DNA of 64,000 bases from Arthrobacter sp. EM1 (GCF_029964055.1 NZ_CP124836.1:2108001-2172000), one strand, 5' to 3'; counted from the stretch's first letter, positions 26,317 through 36,153 are shown. Numbers and translations: made by a program. Notes: generated by a model from the sequence alone, not told the origin.

Positions 26317-27807
26317 TCAACCGACCACCGAGTAAGCGGAATACCTGAAGTAGTGGTTACGCCGTGGTTCACGGCGGGGATCCACGTGGGGCGGCGGAAT
26401 GAACCATGGGATGCCGCCGCTGACCTGGATGGTCCATTTCTCCTTGTGCACCAGGTGGTGGTGATGTGAACAGAGAAGGGTGCCATTTTCTGTGCCTGAT
26501 GTCCCGCCCCGCGACCAATAGGTGATGTGGTGGGCTTCGCACCATGACGCCGGAATGGTGCAACCCGGAAAGGCGCACCCCAGGTCCCGTGCGGTGATGG
26601 CTTTGCGGACGTGGGGCGGAAAGACCCGCGAGGCCCTGCCGACGTCCAATGTCCTGCCTTCTCCCCCCAGCACCACCGGGATGATGTCGGCGTCGCAGGC
26701 GATCTTCCGAACGGTCGATGCGGTGACCGGCCCGGTGAGCAGGAAGCTTCCCCCGGTACTGGCGGTGCGGCCTTCCAGGTCGTCGAGCAGGTTTCGGTAG
26801 GCGATGGTGACCATCACCTGCGGCCGGAGTCCACCTGCGGAAGGCAGCGTTCCGGACGCCAGGGCCACTGAACAGGCGCCCACGAGGCCGTCGAGATGCT
26901 TTTGCGGCCGGGATCGGCGGTCCAGGCCGTTCACTGCCGCCTCCTGGCCGGTTCCGCCGAGCGGGCCGGACTGGGTGCGTGGATTCGTGGCGGTGTTCAT
27001 GACCGTCAGCAACTGCTCGAACTGCTCTGCGGTGGCGAAGATCTCGACATGCTACAACCCAAAACGCGGCCGGCGCACGAAGGCTCCCTGAACCTGCCGC
27101 AACACTTCCTCGGCAGGCTCCGCGCCGTCCTGATCCAGGGCGTCGGTCCATCGGCGGGCTACCCGGACTAGAAAGTCGGGGTCATGCTCGATCGCCGTCA
27201 GGGTCAGGGCGTGTTCCATTCGCTGCGTGGCTTCAGCGGTGCAACGGTGACGGACCCGATCCAATGCGCTGGTGATGAGACTTGCCGAATGCGAGGCCAC
27301 GGAGCCGGCCGCCACTGCCGCGCTCAGTTCCCCGTGACGGGGTGGCACCGGCTGACCGGTGATGCCGGTCTGCGGCAGGATGCTCGCGCTCAGGCACAAT
27401 CGGCGTCGGACTTCCGCGGCGCTGACTCTCAAGCTGGCCCGCAGAAACTCGGTGGAATTGCGGTAGCCATCGTCCGCCGGTTGCGCCGCCGGGCCGCGGG
27501 CGGCTTCTTCTGCAGACCATCCAGTGGCCCACGAGGTCACCGCCGAACCCCCTGCAGCTGCTTCCTTTCGGGCGCGGTCCACGGCGCCTGCCGCGAGGAC
27601 CTGAAAGTAATCCATCACCCGGGAGATATCCTCAACGCGGCGTGCAAAGTCAGCAGCCCCGGCGAAACCCAGCAACGCGGCGTCTCCCGCCGCCGTCGAA
27701 CTCATCGAGCGGAGGAGCCTCAGAACATGGTCCAGGTCCGGCGCGGTCTGCTGGCCGGCGGTCTCGACAGTTTCCCGGAAGGGAAGAAAATCCTCGGTGG
27801 TCTCCAT
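26317..27807 (-). pseudogene. DUF222/HNH endonuclease gene interrupted by an amber stop
   Basis: The two halves are in the same frame and separated only by one TAG at 27052-27054 (minus strand). The N-terminal piece has the helical DUF222 features (MSSTAAGDAALLGFAG, VMDYFQVLAAGAVDRARKE, RVSAAEVRRRLCLSASILP) and ends RRPRFGL. Reading continues HVEIFATAEQFEQLLTVMNTAT to a complete C-terminal HNH domain: DLGCAFPGCTIPASWCEAHHI, WSRGGTSGTENGTLLCSHHHH and VHKEKW. Undisturbed, the protein would have about 496 residues, normal for this multicopy actinobacterial family. A single CAG-to-TAG change would explain the break. The start at ATG 27807 is uncertain; TTG 27837 is open. Confidence 0.85.
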
Positions 27808-27964
27808 AAACTCGATGCTGCCACCGGGGTGTGACAAAAAGGGGCCGGCGCCGAACGCCGATCACTCAGTCCAGATGGCTGACCCCTGCGCCGGAACGAT
27901 CGTGGGCTAAGGGATGTTTGCAATCTCTCACGGGTGGTGGCGACGCCCACAGCTGGAGAGGGCT

Positions 27965-28423
27965 TTACATCCCTGTGCGCCGCGACACCTCGTCTGCGAC
28001 GGTCAGGAGGGCCGTTTCGAACGCTGCCAATTCCTTATCGGAGAGGCCCGTGGTGGATGAAGCGATCATCGTATTGAACTGGGCGTGAATGTCCGCCACC
28101 ACCGAGTGTCCGCTATCGGTCAGCTCCAGGCACAAGCTGCGGCGGTCGTTGGGATGGGCAAGCCGTTCAAGCCACCCCAGATTTACCAGCCGGGTTGAGA
28201 TCGCCGTAATGGCGCCGGTGGTCAGTTCCATGTGTTCCGCAAGCTGCTTCGGTGTCACGCTGGCCTGCTCGGCAATCCAGAACAGAGCCCGCAGTTCACT
28301 GGGCGACAGGCCGTGGTCGGTGGCGATTTTCTCGCGGTTACGCTCCAGTGCTCGGACGAATCTGACGGCTGCATAGGGAAAGCCCGCGAGGGCGTACGTC
28401 GTGCGCGGTGTTTCCCGTCCCAT
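27965..28423 (-). CDS. MarR-family transcriptional regulator
   Basis: A 152-residue winged-helix protein. The order is the helical dimerisation start (FPYAAVRFVRALERNREKIA), HGLSPSELRALFWIAEQASVTPKQLAEHMELTTGAITAISTRLVNLGWLERL as recognition helices, and the wing HPNDRRSLCLELTDSG with the conserved Asp-Arg. The C-terminal helices close the dimer. AGGAGGGG precedes the ATG at 28423. It is divergent from the rhodopsin gene, sharing a 168-base AT-rich intergenic region with palindromes, so it is the obvious candidate regulator of both genes. Confidence 0.92.
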   Translation of the reverse strand: MGRETPRTTYALAGFPYAAVRFVRALERNREKIATDHGLSPSELRALFWIAEQASVTPKQLAEHMELTTGAITAISTRLVNLGWLERLAHPNDRRSLCLELTDSGHSVVADIHAQFNTMIASSTTGLSDKELAAFETALLTVADEVSRRTGM

Positions 28424-28502
28424 CGCCCCTCCTGATCGAGGCCTGTATGCCTCGGTTGTTCTGCCTGGTTTCTTGGTGAAAAAAAATCTACATAAGTGAC
28501 CT

Positions 28503-28531
28503 AGTAACTTACTGACTAAGACAACTATAAT
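28503..28531 (+). promoter_or_regulatory. predicted rhodopsin promoter with overlapping palindrome
   Basis: TATAAT at 28526-28531 is a perfect -10 element. The 11-base palindrome AGTAACTTACT at 28503-28513 covers the place where the -35 element should be (17-18 bases upstream), which itself is a poor match. Binding of a repressor there would block RNA polymerase. The spacing and the divergent MarR gene suggest a MarR operator. Confidence 0.55.
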
Positions 28532-28545
28532 TCATGGTACGGCCG

Positions 28546-28559
28546 GGTTTTCGAAAACC
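28546..28559. promoter_or_regulatory. 14-bp perfect palindrome in the rhodopsin leader
   Basis: GGTTTTCGAAAACC lies about 15 bases downstream of the predicted -10 and 32 bases before the GTG start. It could be a second operator for a dimeric regulator or a small leader hairpin. Confidence 0.45.
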
Positions 28560-28591
28560 GCGCTCGGACACCACACAACGATGGAGGATCC

Positions 28592-29410
28592 GTGATTACT
28601 GACTCTCTAACAAAGGGCCAATACGATACCGTCTACAACTTCCTGTCTCTGGTCATCGCGTCGCAGCTATTCACGGCACTATTTCTGCTGATCGCGTTGC
28701 CGCGGATCCTGCCACGTTACCGGCAAGCGATAACGGTGGCCATCATCGTCTGCGGCATCGCTGCTTACCACTATTTTAGGATCTTTGACTCCTTCCGGGC
28801 GTCGTTCGTGACTGAGGCAGTGGGCGGCGAGGGAGACTATACGCAGGCCGTTGGCCAGTCGTTCAACGAGGGATATCGTTACGTCGATTGGCTGCTGACG
28901 GTGCCGCTGCTGCTGTTTGAACTCATTGCCGTGCTCGCGCTCGCGCGATCAGCTCAAAAACGGCTCATCCGGCAACTCATCCCGGCTGCCGCGCTCATGA
29001 TCATTCTCGGCTACCCGGGCGAAATCAGCGGCGACAACGGAATTCGCGGACTCTTCGGTCTGCTCTCGACCATCCCGTTCGTCTACATCCTGTACGTCCT
29101 GTTCGTGCAACTCACCAAGTCCTTGGGCAATCAGCCCGTCGCGGTGCGGGGCACCCTCAGCCGGCTGCGCTTCCTCCTCCTTGCGAGCTGGCTTGTCTAC
29201 CCGATCGCGTATCTGCTCCCAGTGCTGAACATTGCGGGCTCGGATGCCTGGGTGTTCAAACAGGTTGGCTACTCGGTCGCTGACATTGCGGCTAAGTCAG
29301 TCTACGGGCTCATTATCTTCTATGTCGCTCGGGTGAAGTCCTACGAAGACGACCCGGAGTTTGCCAGGATCGAAATGTCGAAGGACGATGCCGTGGCTGT
29401 CCGCAGGTAG
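28592..29410 (+). CDS. light-driven proton-pump-type microbial rhodopsin
   Basis: A 272-residue seven-helix retinal protein. Helix C reads RYVDWLLTVPLLLFEL, giving Asp99 (proton acceptor), Thr103 and Glu110 (proton donor), the DTE set of proteorhodopsin/xanthorhodopsin-type outward proton pumps. His60 in helix B (AAYHYFRIF) matches the His that pairs with the counterion. Helix F has W200 and Y203-P204, and helix G has Asp231 and the retinal Lys235 (SVADIAAKSVYG). Leu107 at the tuning position predicts green absorption. Gly156 in helix E is at the site that opens the carotenoid pocket in xanthorhodopsin. The start is GTG at 28592 after GGAGG. Codon third positions look less GC-rich than in neighbours. 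No carotenoid or retinal synthesis gene is in the window. Confidence 0.95.
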   Translation: MITDSLTKGQYDTVYNFLSLVIASQLFTALFLLIALPRILPRYRQAITVAIIVCGIAAYHYFRIFDSFRASFVTEAVGGEGDYTQAVGQSFNEGYRYVDWLLTVPLLLFELIAVLALARSAQKRLIRQLIPAAALMIILGYPGEISGDNGIRGLFGLLSTIPFVYILYVLFVQLTKSLGNQPVAVRGTLSRLRFLLLASWLVYPIAYLLPVLNIAGSDAWVFKQVGYSVADIAAKSVYGLIIFYVARVKSYEDDPEFARIEMSKDDAVAVRR

Positions 29411-29474
29411 CCTTCCTCGGTCGCCCCGGCCAGCCGCTCCCGAGAACGCCGCGGCCAACCCGGAGGAACACGGC

Positions 29475-29521
29475 AAAAACCCCGCCAGGCGGCCGGACGG
29501 CTCGCTACTGACGGGGTTTTA
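29475..29521 (-). terminator. intrinsic terminator of tRNA-Val
   Basis: On the minus strand, AAAACCCCG and CGGGGTTTT flank a 27-base loop and end in TTTTTG, directly after the encoded CCA of tRNA-Val. Confidence 0.8.
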
Positions 29522-29522
29522 C

Positions 29523-29598
29523 TGGTGGGTCCTACCGGGATCGAACCGATGACATCCACGGTGTAAACGTGGCGCTCTACCAGCTGAGCTAAAGACCC
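29523..29598 (-). tRNA. tRNA-Val (anticodon TAC)
   Basis: Minus-strand cloverleaf: acceptor GGGTCTT pairs with AGGACCC (one G-T pair), D arm AGCTCAGCTGGTAGAGC, anticodon stem CCACG around loop TTTACAC giving TAC, and T arm CGGTTCGATCCCG. The 3' CCA is encoded at 29523-29525. Confidence 0.95.
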
Positions 29599-29689
29599 AA
29601 ACCGCTGATTCGGCGCTTGGGCGCTTGAACCAACGAACAGTTACTGTACCGGATGAACCCGGCGGAGCGCCAATCGGACCCCGAACGGT

Positions 29690-30583
29690 TCAGATCGGCG
29701 GCAGTTCGGATGCGAGCCAGCTGAGTGCTTCACTGACCCCGGCATCGAGCTTTATGGCGGCGAGATCATCTCCTCGGGTCTGGCCCCGGTTGATGATCAC
29801 AACGGGCTTGCCGTGCTTGGCGGCATGCCGGGCAAACCGCAACCCGCTCATCACAGTCAGCGAAGAACCGGCCACCAGTAGCGCCGCGGCGTCGTCCACC
29901 ATGGAATAAGAACGCTCCACCCGGTCCTTGGGAACGTTTTCGCCGAAGTAGACAAAATCCGGCTTCAGCATGCCGCCGCAGGCCGGACAGTTGGCCACCA
30001 CAAAAGTCCGGATCAGGGCGGCATCCTCGACTGTGGCATCGGCGTCGGGAGCCATTTCCACCGCCCCGGCGGCCAGCGCCCGGTCCAGGAAGCCGGGATT
30101 CAGTTCCGTCAGCACTCCCGCCAAGAGCGTCCTGCTGTAACGCCTGTGGCACGAAAGGCAGGCGACCTGGTCAAAACGGCCGTGCAGGTCAACCACGTTG
30201 ATGCTCCCGGCGGCCTCGTGGAGCCGGTCAACGTTCTGGGTGATGAGCCCGGTGAGCAGCCCCCGGCGTTCCAGGCGGGCGACGGCGGCGTGGCCCTCAT
30301 TGGGGTCGGCGCGGCGCAGGTGGGACCAGCCGATGTGGTTGCGCGCCCAATAGCGGCGCCTGTTGTCCGCTTCGCCGATAAATTCCTGGTACGTCATGGG
30401 CGCCCGTGGAGCGGCTCCCGGGCCGCGGTAATCCGGGATGCCCGAATCCGTGCTCAGCCCGGCGCCCGTCAGCAGGGCGAAGCGCTCCCCCGCAAGGACG
30501 CCGCGGATCTCCTGCAGGACCCCGAGTTCGTCCGATGCCGGCTCGGCGGCCGGGACCGGGGGAAGACTGGCAAATCCAGTCAT
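29690..30583 (-). CDS. Sir2-family NAD-dependent protein deacylase
   Basis: A 297-residue sirtuin. NAD-binding motifs are [22 protein letters not shown] and [15 protein letters not shown], the catalytic His is in VVDLHGRFD, and the zinc site has two Cys pairs, VACLSCHRR and [25 protein letters not shown] and [14 protein letters not shown] complete the Rossmann domain. It removes acyl groups from lysines with NAD as co-substrate; targets are unknown. The ATG at 30583 ([10 protein letters not shown]) follows GGAA at spacing 5; GTG 30610 is open. Its position directly downstream of the peroxiredoxin gene, about 30 bases away, suggests co-transcription. Confidence 0.93.
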   Translation of the reverse strand: MTGFASLPPVPAAEPASDELGVLQEIRGVLAGERFALLTGAGLSTDSGIPDYRGPGAAPRAPMTYQEFIGEADNRRRYWARNHIGWSHLRRADPNEGHAAVARLERRGLLTGLITQNVDRLHEAAGSINVVDLHGRFDQVACLSCHRRYSRTLLAGVLTELNPGFLDRALAAGAVEMAPDADATVEDAALIRTFVVANCPACGGMLKPDFVYFGENVPKDRVERSYSMVDDAAALLVAGSSLTVMSGLRFARHAAKHGKPVVIINRGQTRGDDLAAIKLDAGVSEALSWLASELPPI

Positions 30584-30614
30584 GCCGATTCCGGGCCGCC
30601 GCGTCCGCACCGTC

Positions 30615-31133
30615 TCAGATCCCGACGAGTCCCGCCAGGGCGGCGCGGTAGTCAGCGAAGTCCCGGGCCCGGCCGCGGGGATTCACCACCACGTAGCGCA
30701 CGATTCCGCTCGCGTCGAGGATGAAGGTTCCGCGTTTCGCCATGCCGCTGCCGGCATCAAACACGCCGAACTGCGCGGCGACTGCACCATGCGGCCAGAA
30801 ATCCGCCAGCAGGTCGAAGCCGTAGCCTTCGCTTTCGGCGTAGGCCCGGAGCGCGAACTTGCTGTCCACGGAGATCCCCAACACGGCCGCATCGGCATGC
30901 GCGAACAGTGCCAGGTTATCCCTGATTTCGCACAGTTCCCCAGTGCAGATGCCGGAGAAGGCGAAGGGGAAAAACACCAGAACAACGTTGCGGCCGCGAA
31001 ACTCCGAGAGCCGCACAGGTTCACCGAATTGGTTCAGCAGTTCGAAGTCCGGGGCTTCCTCACCGACAGCGGGAACGCTGCGGGACTCATACGCAAGGTC
31101 CCCGGCGCTGGCCGCGACGCCGGTTTGGGTCAC
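30615..31133 (-). CDS. AhpE-type peroxiredoxin
   Basis: A 172-residue thiol peroxidase. The thioredoxin fold is marked by APDFELLNQFGEPVRLSEF, NVVLVFFPFAFSGICTGELCEIRDN with the peroxidatic Cys in the ICTGELC context, and LGISVDSKFALRAYAE. The sequence pattern fits the actinobacterial AhpE group (one catalytic Cys plus nearby C-x4-like Cys), which reduces peroxides and peroxynitrite using mycothiol/mycoredoxin in relatives. The ATG overlaps the DUF3052 stop by 4 bases (ATGA), so the two genes are translationally coupled. Confidence 0.9.
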   Translation of the reverse strand: MTQTGVAASAGDLAYESRSVPAVGEEAPDFELLNQFGEPVRLSEFRGRNVVLVFFPFAFSGICTGELCEIRDNLALFAHADAAVLGISVDSKFALRAYAESEGYGFDLLADFWPHGAVAAQFGVFDAGSGMAKRGTFILDASGIVRYVVVNPRGRARDFADYRAALAGLVGI

Positions 31134-31549
31134 TTGTTCTTCCGTGTGACCAGACGGGTGGCGCTCCAGTCCTTGGAGACGCCCGCGGAGGTGGTGTAGT
31201 GCAGCCCGGCGGTGGGCGCAGCATCCTGGATGTCGGCCGGCGAAACGTACCCCACCCGGCCGGACTTCGGTGTCAGCACCCAGACAACGCCGCCTTCGGT
31301 CAGCGTGGTCCTCGAGCCGACGAGGGTGTCAACGAGGTCGCCGTCACCGGATCTCCACCAGAGAATGACGGAATCAACGACTTCGTGGTCATCCTCATCA
31401 AAGAGTTCCGAGCCGGTGAGATCTTCGATGTCGTCGCGCAGATCGAAGTCGACATCATCGTCATAACCGAATTCCTGAATCAGGTCCCCGGTTTTGAATC
31501 CCAGTTTTTCCGCCACATTTACCGAAGTGGCGGCGTCGGCCTCGCTCAC
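31130..31549 (-). CDS. DUF3052 family protein
   Basis: A 139-residue acidic protein that matches the actinobacterial DUF3052 family: VAEKLGFKTGDLIQEFGYDDDVDFDLRDDIEDLTG, LWWRSGDGDLVDTLVG, and GGVVWVLTPKSGRVGYVSPADIQDAA. Its biochemical role is not known; it is almost universally found in actinobacteria. The start is GTG 31549 with AGGAG six bases before it. It begins a three-gene minus-strand unit with the peroxiredoxin and sirtuin. Confidence 0.9.
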   Translation of the reverse strand: MSEADAATSVNVAEKLGFKTGDLIQEFGYDDDVDFDLRDDIEDLTGSELFDEDDHEVVDSVILWWRSGDGDLVDTLVGSRTTLTEGGVVWVLTPKSGRVGYVSPADIQDAAPTAGLHYTTSAGVSKDWSATRLVTRKNK

Positions 31550-31973
31550 GTGTTGCTCCTATGTTTGGTGTTTTCAATAGCTCTAGTGATTTCCATTACT
31601 CCAAGCCAACACCCTTTGCGCCTGCGCTTCAAGCTGTTGGCCCCGCGATCCGCCATATTCTGCGTCACACAGGGCGATCCTAGCGCCGCGGTGCGGCACA
31701 TCGTCACACAACCAGTATGCCGGTCAAATACGAACCGGCGCCCACCCGGCGGCTACGCATCCCCCAGCTGTCGGAGCTAGAGTGGCTGATGACGACTACG
31801 CCTGTGAGGGCGGACGCCCCGCTGACCAAGGCGGGGAGAGTTGTGATTGGACCGTGTCCGGCGCACATGACCGGGCAGATGTAACCGATACGTCGCACAC
31901 GTCGCGTTCACGCCAGGCAGTTACCCTGCCGCAGCTGAGGGCGCCGATGAATGCGCTCAAAGAGAGGTTGGAC
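31550..31973. other. intergenic region between DUF3052 and aceE (424 bases)
   Basis: No gene is supported. It separates two divergent units, so it should hold both promoters. A minus-strand pair TTGGCT and TAGAGC spaced 18 bases lies near 31580-31615 and could drive DUF3052. For aceE no convincing -10 is visible; the frame continues open upstream of GTG 31974 but has no E1 similarity. Confidence 0.4.
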
Positions 31974-34727
31974 GTGGCTGCAGGAGAAGAGACCTCCCAT
32001 ATCCTTAGCGGGTTGACTAACCAGCTGCCTGATCGTGATCCGGAAGAGACCGCCGAATGGCTGGAGTCCCTGGATGACTTGATTCAGGAACAGGGCACCG
32101 AGCGTGCCCAGTACATAATGCGCAGCCTGCTTCAGCGGGCCGGCGCGCAAAGCGTGGGTGTTCCGATGGTCACCACCACCGACTACGTCAACACCATCCC
32201 GGTGGACCAGGAAGCAGAGTTCCCCGGCGACGAGGAAATCGAGCGGAAGTACCGGGCGTGGCTGCGGTGGAATGCGGCGATTATGGTGCACCGGGCGCAG
32301 CGCGCCGATATCGGCGTCGGCGGACACATCTCCACCTACGCCGGAGCCGCGACCCTCTACGAGGTCGGGTTCAACCACTTCTTCCGCGGCAAGGATCATC
32401 CCGGCGGCGGTGACCAGGTCTTTTTCCAGGGCCATGCCTCTCCCGGGATGTACGCCCGGGCGTTTATGGAAGGCCGGTTGTCCGAGGAGGACCTGGACGG
32501 TTTCCGGCAGGAGAAATCCAAGGAAGGCCACGCGCTTTCCTCGTACCCGCATCCTCGGTTGATGCCGGAGTTCTGGGAATTCCCCACGGTTTCGATGGGT
32601 ATCGGGCCGATGAACGCGATTTATCAGGCGCAGTCCAACCGGTATCTGGCCAACCGCGGTATCAAGGACACCTCGGACCAGCAGGTCTGGGCGTTCCTGG
32701 GTGATGGGGAAATGGACGAGCCGGAGTCCCGGGGCCTGCTCCAGCTCGCCGCGAACGACAAGCTCGATAACCTGAACTTCGTGATCAACTGCAACCTCCA
32801 GCGCCTCGACGGGCCCGTGCGGGGCAACGGCAAGATCATGCAGGAACTCGAGGCATTCTTCCGCGGCGCGGGCTGGAACGTGATCAAGGTCGTTTGGGGC
32901 CGGGAGTGGGATGACCTCCTGGCCAAGGACGAGGACGGTTCGCTGGTGAAGATCATGAACGAAACCGTCGACGGCGATTACCAGACGTACAAGGCCGAGT
33001 CCGGTGCGTTTGTCCGGGAGCACTTCTTCGGCCAGACTCCGCAGACCAAGGAAATGGTCCAGGACCTCACCGATGACCAGATCTGGAACCTCAAGCGCGG
33101 CGGCCACGACTACAACAAGGTCTACGCCGCGTACAAGGCCGCGACCGAGTTCAAGGGCAAACCCACCGTTATCCTGGCCCACACGGTCAAGGGTTACGGC
33201 CTGGGTACCCACTTCGAGGGCCGCAACGCCACGCACCAGATGAAGAAGCTCACCCTCGCGGACCTGAAGGCTTTCCGGGACCACCTGCGTATCCCGATCA
33301 CCGATGACCAGCTCGAAGGGGATCTCTACCGGCCCCCGTACTACCACCCCGGCATGGACTCCCCGGAGATCAAGTACCTGATGGAACGCCGGGCCGCGCT
33401 CGGCGGCTTCGTTCCCGAACGGCGCTCCAAGCACACCGAGGTCACCCTCCCGGAGGAGAAGGTCTACGAAGTCGCCAACCGCGGCTCCGGCAAGCAGCTG
33501 GCGGCCACGACCATGGCCTTCGTCCGGCTCCTGAAGGACCTGATGCGGGATAAGGAGTTCGGTGCCCGGATCGTTCCGATCATCCCGGACGAGGCCCGGA
33601 CCTTCGGGATGGACGCGTTTTTCCCGACCGCGAAGATCTACAACCCGAACGGGCAGAACTACCTCTCCGTGGACCGTGAGCTGGTCCTGGCGTACAAGGA
33701 GTCCATCTCCGGGCAGATCGTGCACGCCGGCATCAACGAGGCCGGTTCCGTCGCGGCGTTCACCGCCGCGGGGACCTCCTACGCCACCCACGGGGAGCCG
33801 CTGATCCCGATCTACGTCTTCTACTCGATGTTCGGTTTCCAGCGGACCGGGGATTCGTTCTGGGCCGCCGCGGACCAGATGACCCGCGGGTTCATCATCG
33901 GCGCCACGGCCGGCCGCACCACCCTGACCGGTGAAGGCCTGCAGCACGCCGATGGCCACTCCCCGGTCCTGGCCGCGACCAACCCGGCCGTGATGACCTA
34001 CGACCCGGCCTACGGGTACGAGATCGGCGTGATCATCCGCGACGGCCTGAACCGGATGTACGGTCCGGGCCCGGCGGACAACGACCCGTCACGGAACGTG
34101 ATGTACTACATCACCGTTTACAACGAACCGATCTCCCAGCCGGCAGCACCGGCGGAACTGGACGTCGAGGGCATCATCAAGGGCATCTACCTGCTCGCGC
34201 CGGCCAAGATCGATGGCCCGCGCACGCAGATCCTCGCCTCCGGCGTGTCCGTCCCGTGGGCCCTGGAAGCCCAGAAAGTCCTCGCCGAGGACTGGGGCGT
34301 CTCCGCCGACGTCTGGTCCGTGACTTCCTGGACCGAACTGCGCCGCGATGCCATGGCCGCTGAGGAAGATGCGTTCCTGAACCCAGGCAAGCCCGCACGC
34401 GTCCCGTTCGTCACCGAACAACTCGCCGGCGCTACCGGACCGATCGTCGCCGTGACCGACTACATGAAAGCCGTGCCCGACCAGATCCGCCAGTTCATCC
34501 CGAACGAGTTCGCCTCGCTCGGCGCGGACGGCTTCGGCTTCTCCGACACCCGCGCCGCAGCACGACGCTTCTTCAAGAACGACATCCACTCAGTGGTCGT
34601 CCGTTCCCTGCAGATGCTCGCCCGCCGCGGCGAAGTAGACGCCCAAGCACCCGCCCAGGCAATCGAAAAATACCGCCTGCACAACGTCAATGCCGGCACC
34701 ACCGGCAACGCGGGCGGCGACTCCTAG
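31974..34727 (+). CDS. aceE: pyruvate dehydrogenase E1 component, homodimeric
   Basis: A 917-residue thiamine-diphosphate enzyme that decarboxylates pyruvate and passes the acetyl group to the E2 lipoyl domain. Family segments are [45 protein letters not shown], the ThDP motif [14 protein letters not shown] through [20 protein letters not shown], and [19 protein letters not shown] near the dimer core. The length fits homodimeric AceE (E. coli about 887). The GTG at 31974 follows AGAGAGG at spacing 6 and gives [11 protein letters not shown], the family-like start. A hairpin follows at 34745. Its product acetyl-CoA feeds the fatty acid genes downstream. Confidence 0.97.
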   Translation: MAAGEETSHILSGLTNQLPDRDPEETAEWLESLDDLIQEQGTERAQYIMRSLLQRAGAQSVGVPMVTTTDYVNTIPVDQEAEFPGDEEIERKYRAWLRWNAAIMVHRAQRADIGVGGHISTYAGAATLYEVGFNHFFRGKDHPGGGDQVFFQGHASPGMYARAFMEGRLSEEDLDGFRQEKSKEGHALSSYPHPRLMPEFWEFPTVSMGIGPMNAIYQAQSNRYLANRGIKDTSDQQVWAFLGDGEMDEPESRGLLQLAANDKLDNLNFVINCNLQRLDGPVRGNGKIMQELEAFFRGAGWNVIKVVWGREWDDLLAKDEDGSLVKIMNETVDGDYQTYKAESGAFVREHFFGQTPQTKEMVQDLTDDQIWNLKRGGHDYNKVYAAYKAATEFKGKPTVILAHTVKGYGLGTHFEGRNATHQMKKLTLADLKAFRDHLRIPITDDQLEGDLYRPPYYHPGMDSPEIKYLMERRAALGGFVPERRSKHTEVTLPEEKVYEVANRGSGKQLAATTMAFVRLLKDLMRDKEFGARIVPIIPDEARTFGMDAFFPTAKIYNPNGQNYLSVDRELVLAYKESISGQIVHAGINEAGSVAAFTAAGTSYATHGEPLIPIYVFYSMFGFQRTGDSFWAAADQMTRGFIIGATAGRTTLTGEGLQHADGHSPVLAATNPAVMTYDPAYGYEIGVIIRDGLNRMYGPGPADNDPSRNVMYYITVYNEPISQPAAPAELDVEGIIKGIYLLAPAKIDGPRTQILASGVSVPWALEAQKVLAEDWGVSADVWSVTSWTELRRDAMAAEEDAFLNPGKPARVPFVTEQLAGATGPIVAVTDYMKAVPDQIRQFIPNEFASLGADGFGFSDTRAAARRFFKNDIHSVVVRSLQMLARRGEVDAQAPAQAIEKYRLHNVNAGTTGNAGGDS

Positions 34728-34744
34728 AGTCAGCCCAGCACGGA

Positions 34745-34783
34745 ACGACGGCGGTCCCCACCGGAAGGCGGGACCGCCGTCGT
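34745..34783 (+). terminator. hairpin after aceE
   Basis: A 14-bp stem ACGACGGCGGTCCC / GGGACCGCCGTCGT with an 11-base loop, 17 bases after the aceE stop. There is no T-run, so the efficiency is uncertain. Confidence 0.65.
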
Positions 34784-34908
34784 CGTTAATGCCTAACGCC
34801 CGGGAACCCGGACACCCCCGGCGGCGGACAATACTGTGATCCAGCACAAAGGCCGTTGTAGCCTTTGCACAAATGGAGCTTGGGCGGCAGGCCCCGTATG
34901 CTCGATGC

Positions 34909-36153
34909 ATGTCCGAGCCGATCACCACTGCCGCAAAACGCAAGCCTGCCTCAAGGGCGATGTCTCCGGAGAAGGTTGAGACGCTCAAGAAACTTCGGGC
35001 CAGTGTAGGCCAGCTCTCCACCACGACACTGCGCCAGCTGGAGAAGTCCTTGCCCTGGTACAGCCGGCTGAACTCGGACGAACGTTCGGCACTGGGCATG
35101 GTGGCGCAAAACGGCATCGCCGCGTTCGTCACCTGGTTCGAACGTCCCAGCTCGCCGTCGTGGATTCTCTCCGACGTTTTCGGCACCGCGCCGACCGAGC
35201 TCACCCGCTCCATCAGCCTGCAAAAGGCCCTCCAGCTGATTCGGATTGTGGTCGAAGTGGTGGAGGACCAAGTGCCGGTGATCGCCCCGGAAGCGGACCA
35301 GGGCGCGCTGCGCGAGGCGGTCCTGCGATACTCCCGCGAGGTCGCGTTCGCCGCAGCGGACGTCTACGCCCGGGCCGCCGAATCCCGCGGCTCATGGGAT
35401 ACCCGACTGGAAGCACTCATTGTGGACGCCATCCTGCGCGGTGAAAACACCGACGCCCTGCGGTCCCGGATTGCCGCCCTGGGCTGGAAAGCACAGGAGC
35501 GCTTCACCGTTATGGTCGGCAATACTCCGTCCGAACCCAATGCCAGCTATGTCAGCGAACTGCGCCGCACGGCCGGGCGTTTCGCCGAAGACGCCCTTGT
35601 CGGAATCCAGGGCGACCGTCTTATCCTGATCCTTGGCGGGGTCCACGACCGGGAGACCGCCTACCTGAAGCTGGCTGAACTCTTCGCGCCCGGGCCGGTC
35701 GTCTACGGCGCCGAAGCCGGCTCCCTGCTGGAGGCCAGCAGCTCGGCGCAGTCCGCCTTCGCGGGGCTGACCGCCGCCCGTGCCTGGCCAGCCGCGCCGC
35801 GCCCGGTTGCTGCAGATGACCTCCTGCCGGAAAGAGTCATCTCCGGCGACGACGCGGCGCGCCGCTCCCTCGTCAAGAACATCTACCGCCCCCTGCTCGC
35901 GGCGTCCAACGGCCTCGTCGAGACCCTCGGGACCTACCTCGAACTTGGGCATTCGCTCGAGGCCACAGCCCGCGAACTCTTCGTCCATGCCAACACCGTG
36001 CGCTACCGGCTCAAGCGCGTCTGTGACGTCACCGGCTGGGATCCGTTGCTGCCCCGGGAGGCTTTTGTACTCCAGACGGCCCTTGTCGTTGGCCGGCTGG
36101 CGACCCCGCCGAAGCCCGCCGTCGAACGTCAGCCGTCGCGCAACAGCCCCTGA
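34909..36153 (+). CDS. PucR-type regulator of fatty acid synthesis (FasR-like)
   Basis: A 414-residue regulator. The central GGDEF-like domain is degenerate, and the C-terminus has the PucR helix-turn-helix: LEATARELFVHANTVRYRLKRVCDVTGWD. The gene lies just upstream of fabD-fabH-acpP-fabF on the same strand. In Streptomyces the equally placed FasR (SCO2386) activates this operon, so the same role is likely here. The ATG at 34909 gives MSEPITTAAKRKPAS; the frame is open from 34873. The spacing to fabD is 87 bases, where the operator may lie. Confidence 0.85.
   Translation: MSEPITTAAKRKPASRAMSPEKVETLKKLRASVGQLSTTTLRQLEKSLPWYSRLNSDERSALGMVAQNGIAAFVTWFERPSSPSWILSDVFGTAPTELTRSISLQKALQLIRIVVEVVEDQVPVIAPEADQGALREAVLRYSREVAFAAADVYARAAESRGSWDTRLEALIVDAILRGENTDALRSRIAALGWKAQERFTVMVGNTPSEPNASYVSELRRTAGRFAEDALVGIQGDRLILILGGVHDRETAYLKLAELFAPGPVVYGAEAGSLLEASSSAQSAFAGLTAARAWPAAPRPVAADDLLPERVISGDDAARRSLVKNIYRPLLAASNGLVETLGTYLELGHSLEATARELFVHANTVRYRLKRVCDVTGWDPLLPREAFVLQTALVVGRLATPPKPAVERQPSRNSP

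Noticed and set aside
26317..27807. Frameshift as cause of the split HNH gene
   Set aside because: The two halves are in the same frame; only a stop codon divides them, so a nonsense change is the simpler explanation.
31908..33959. 683-codon open frame on the minus strand opposite aceE
   Set aside because: It mirrors the codon pattern of aceE (GC-rich third positions make the opposite frame stop-free), has no recognisable domain, and aceE is unquestionable.
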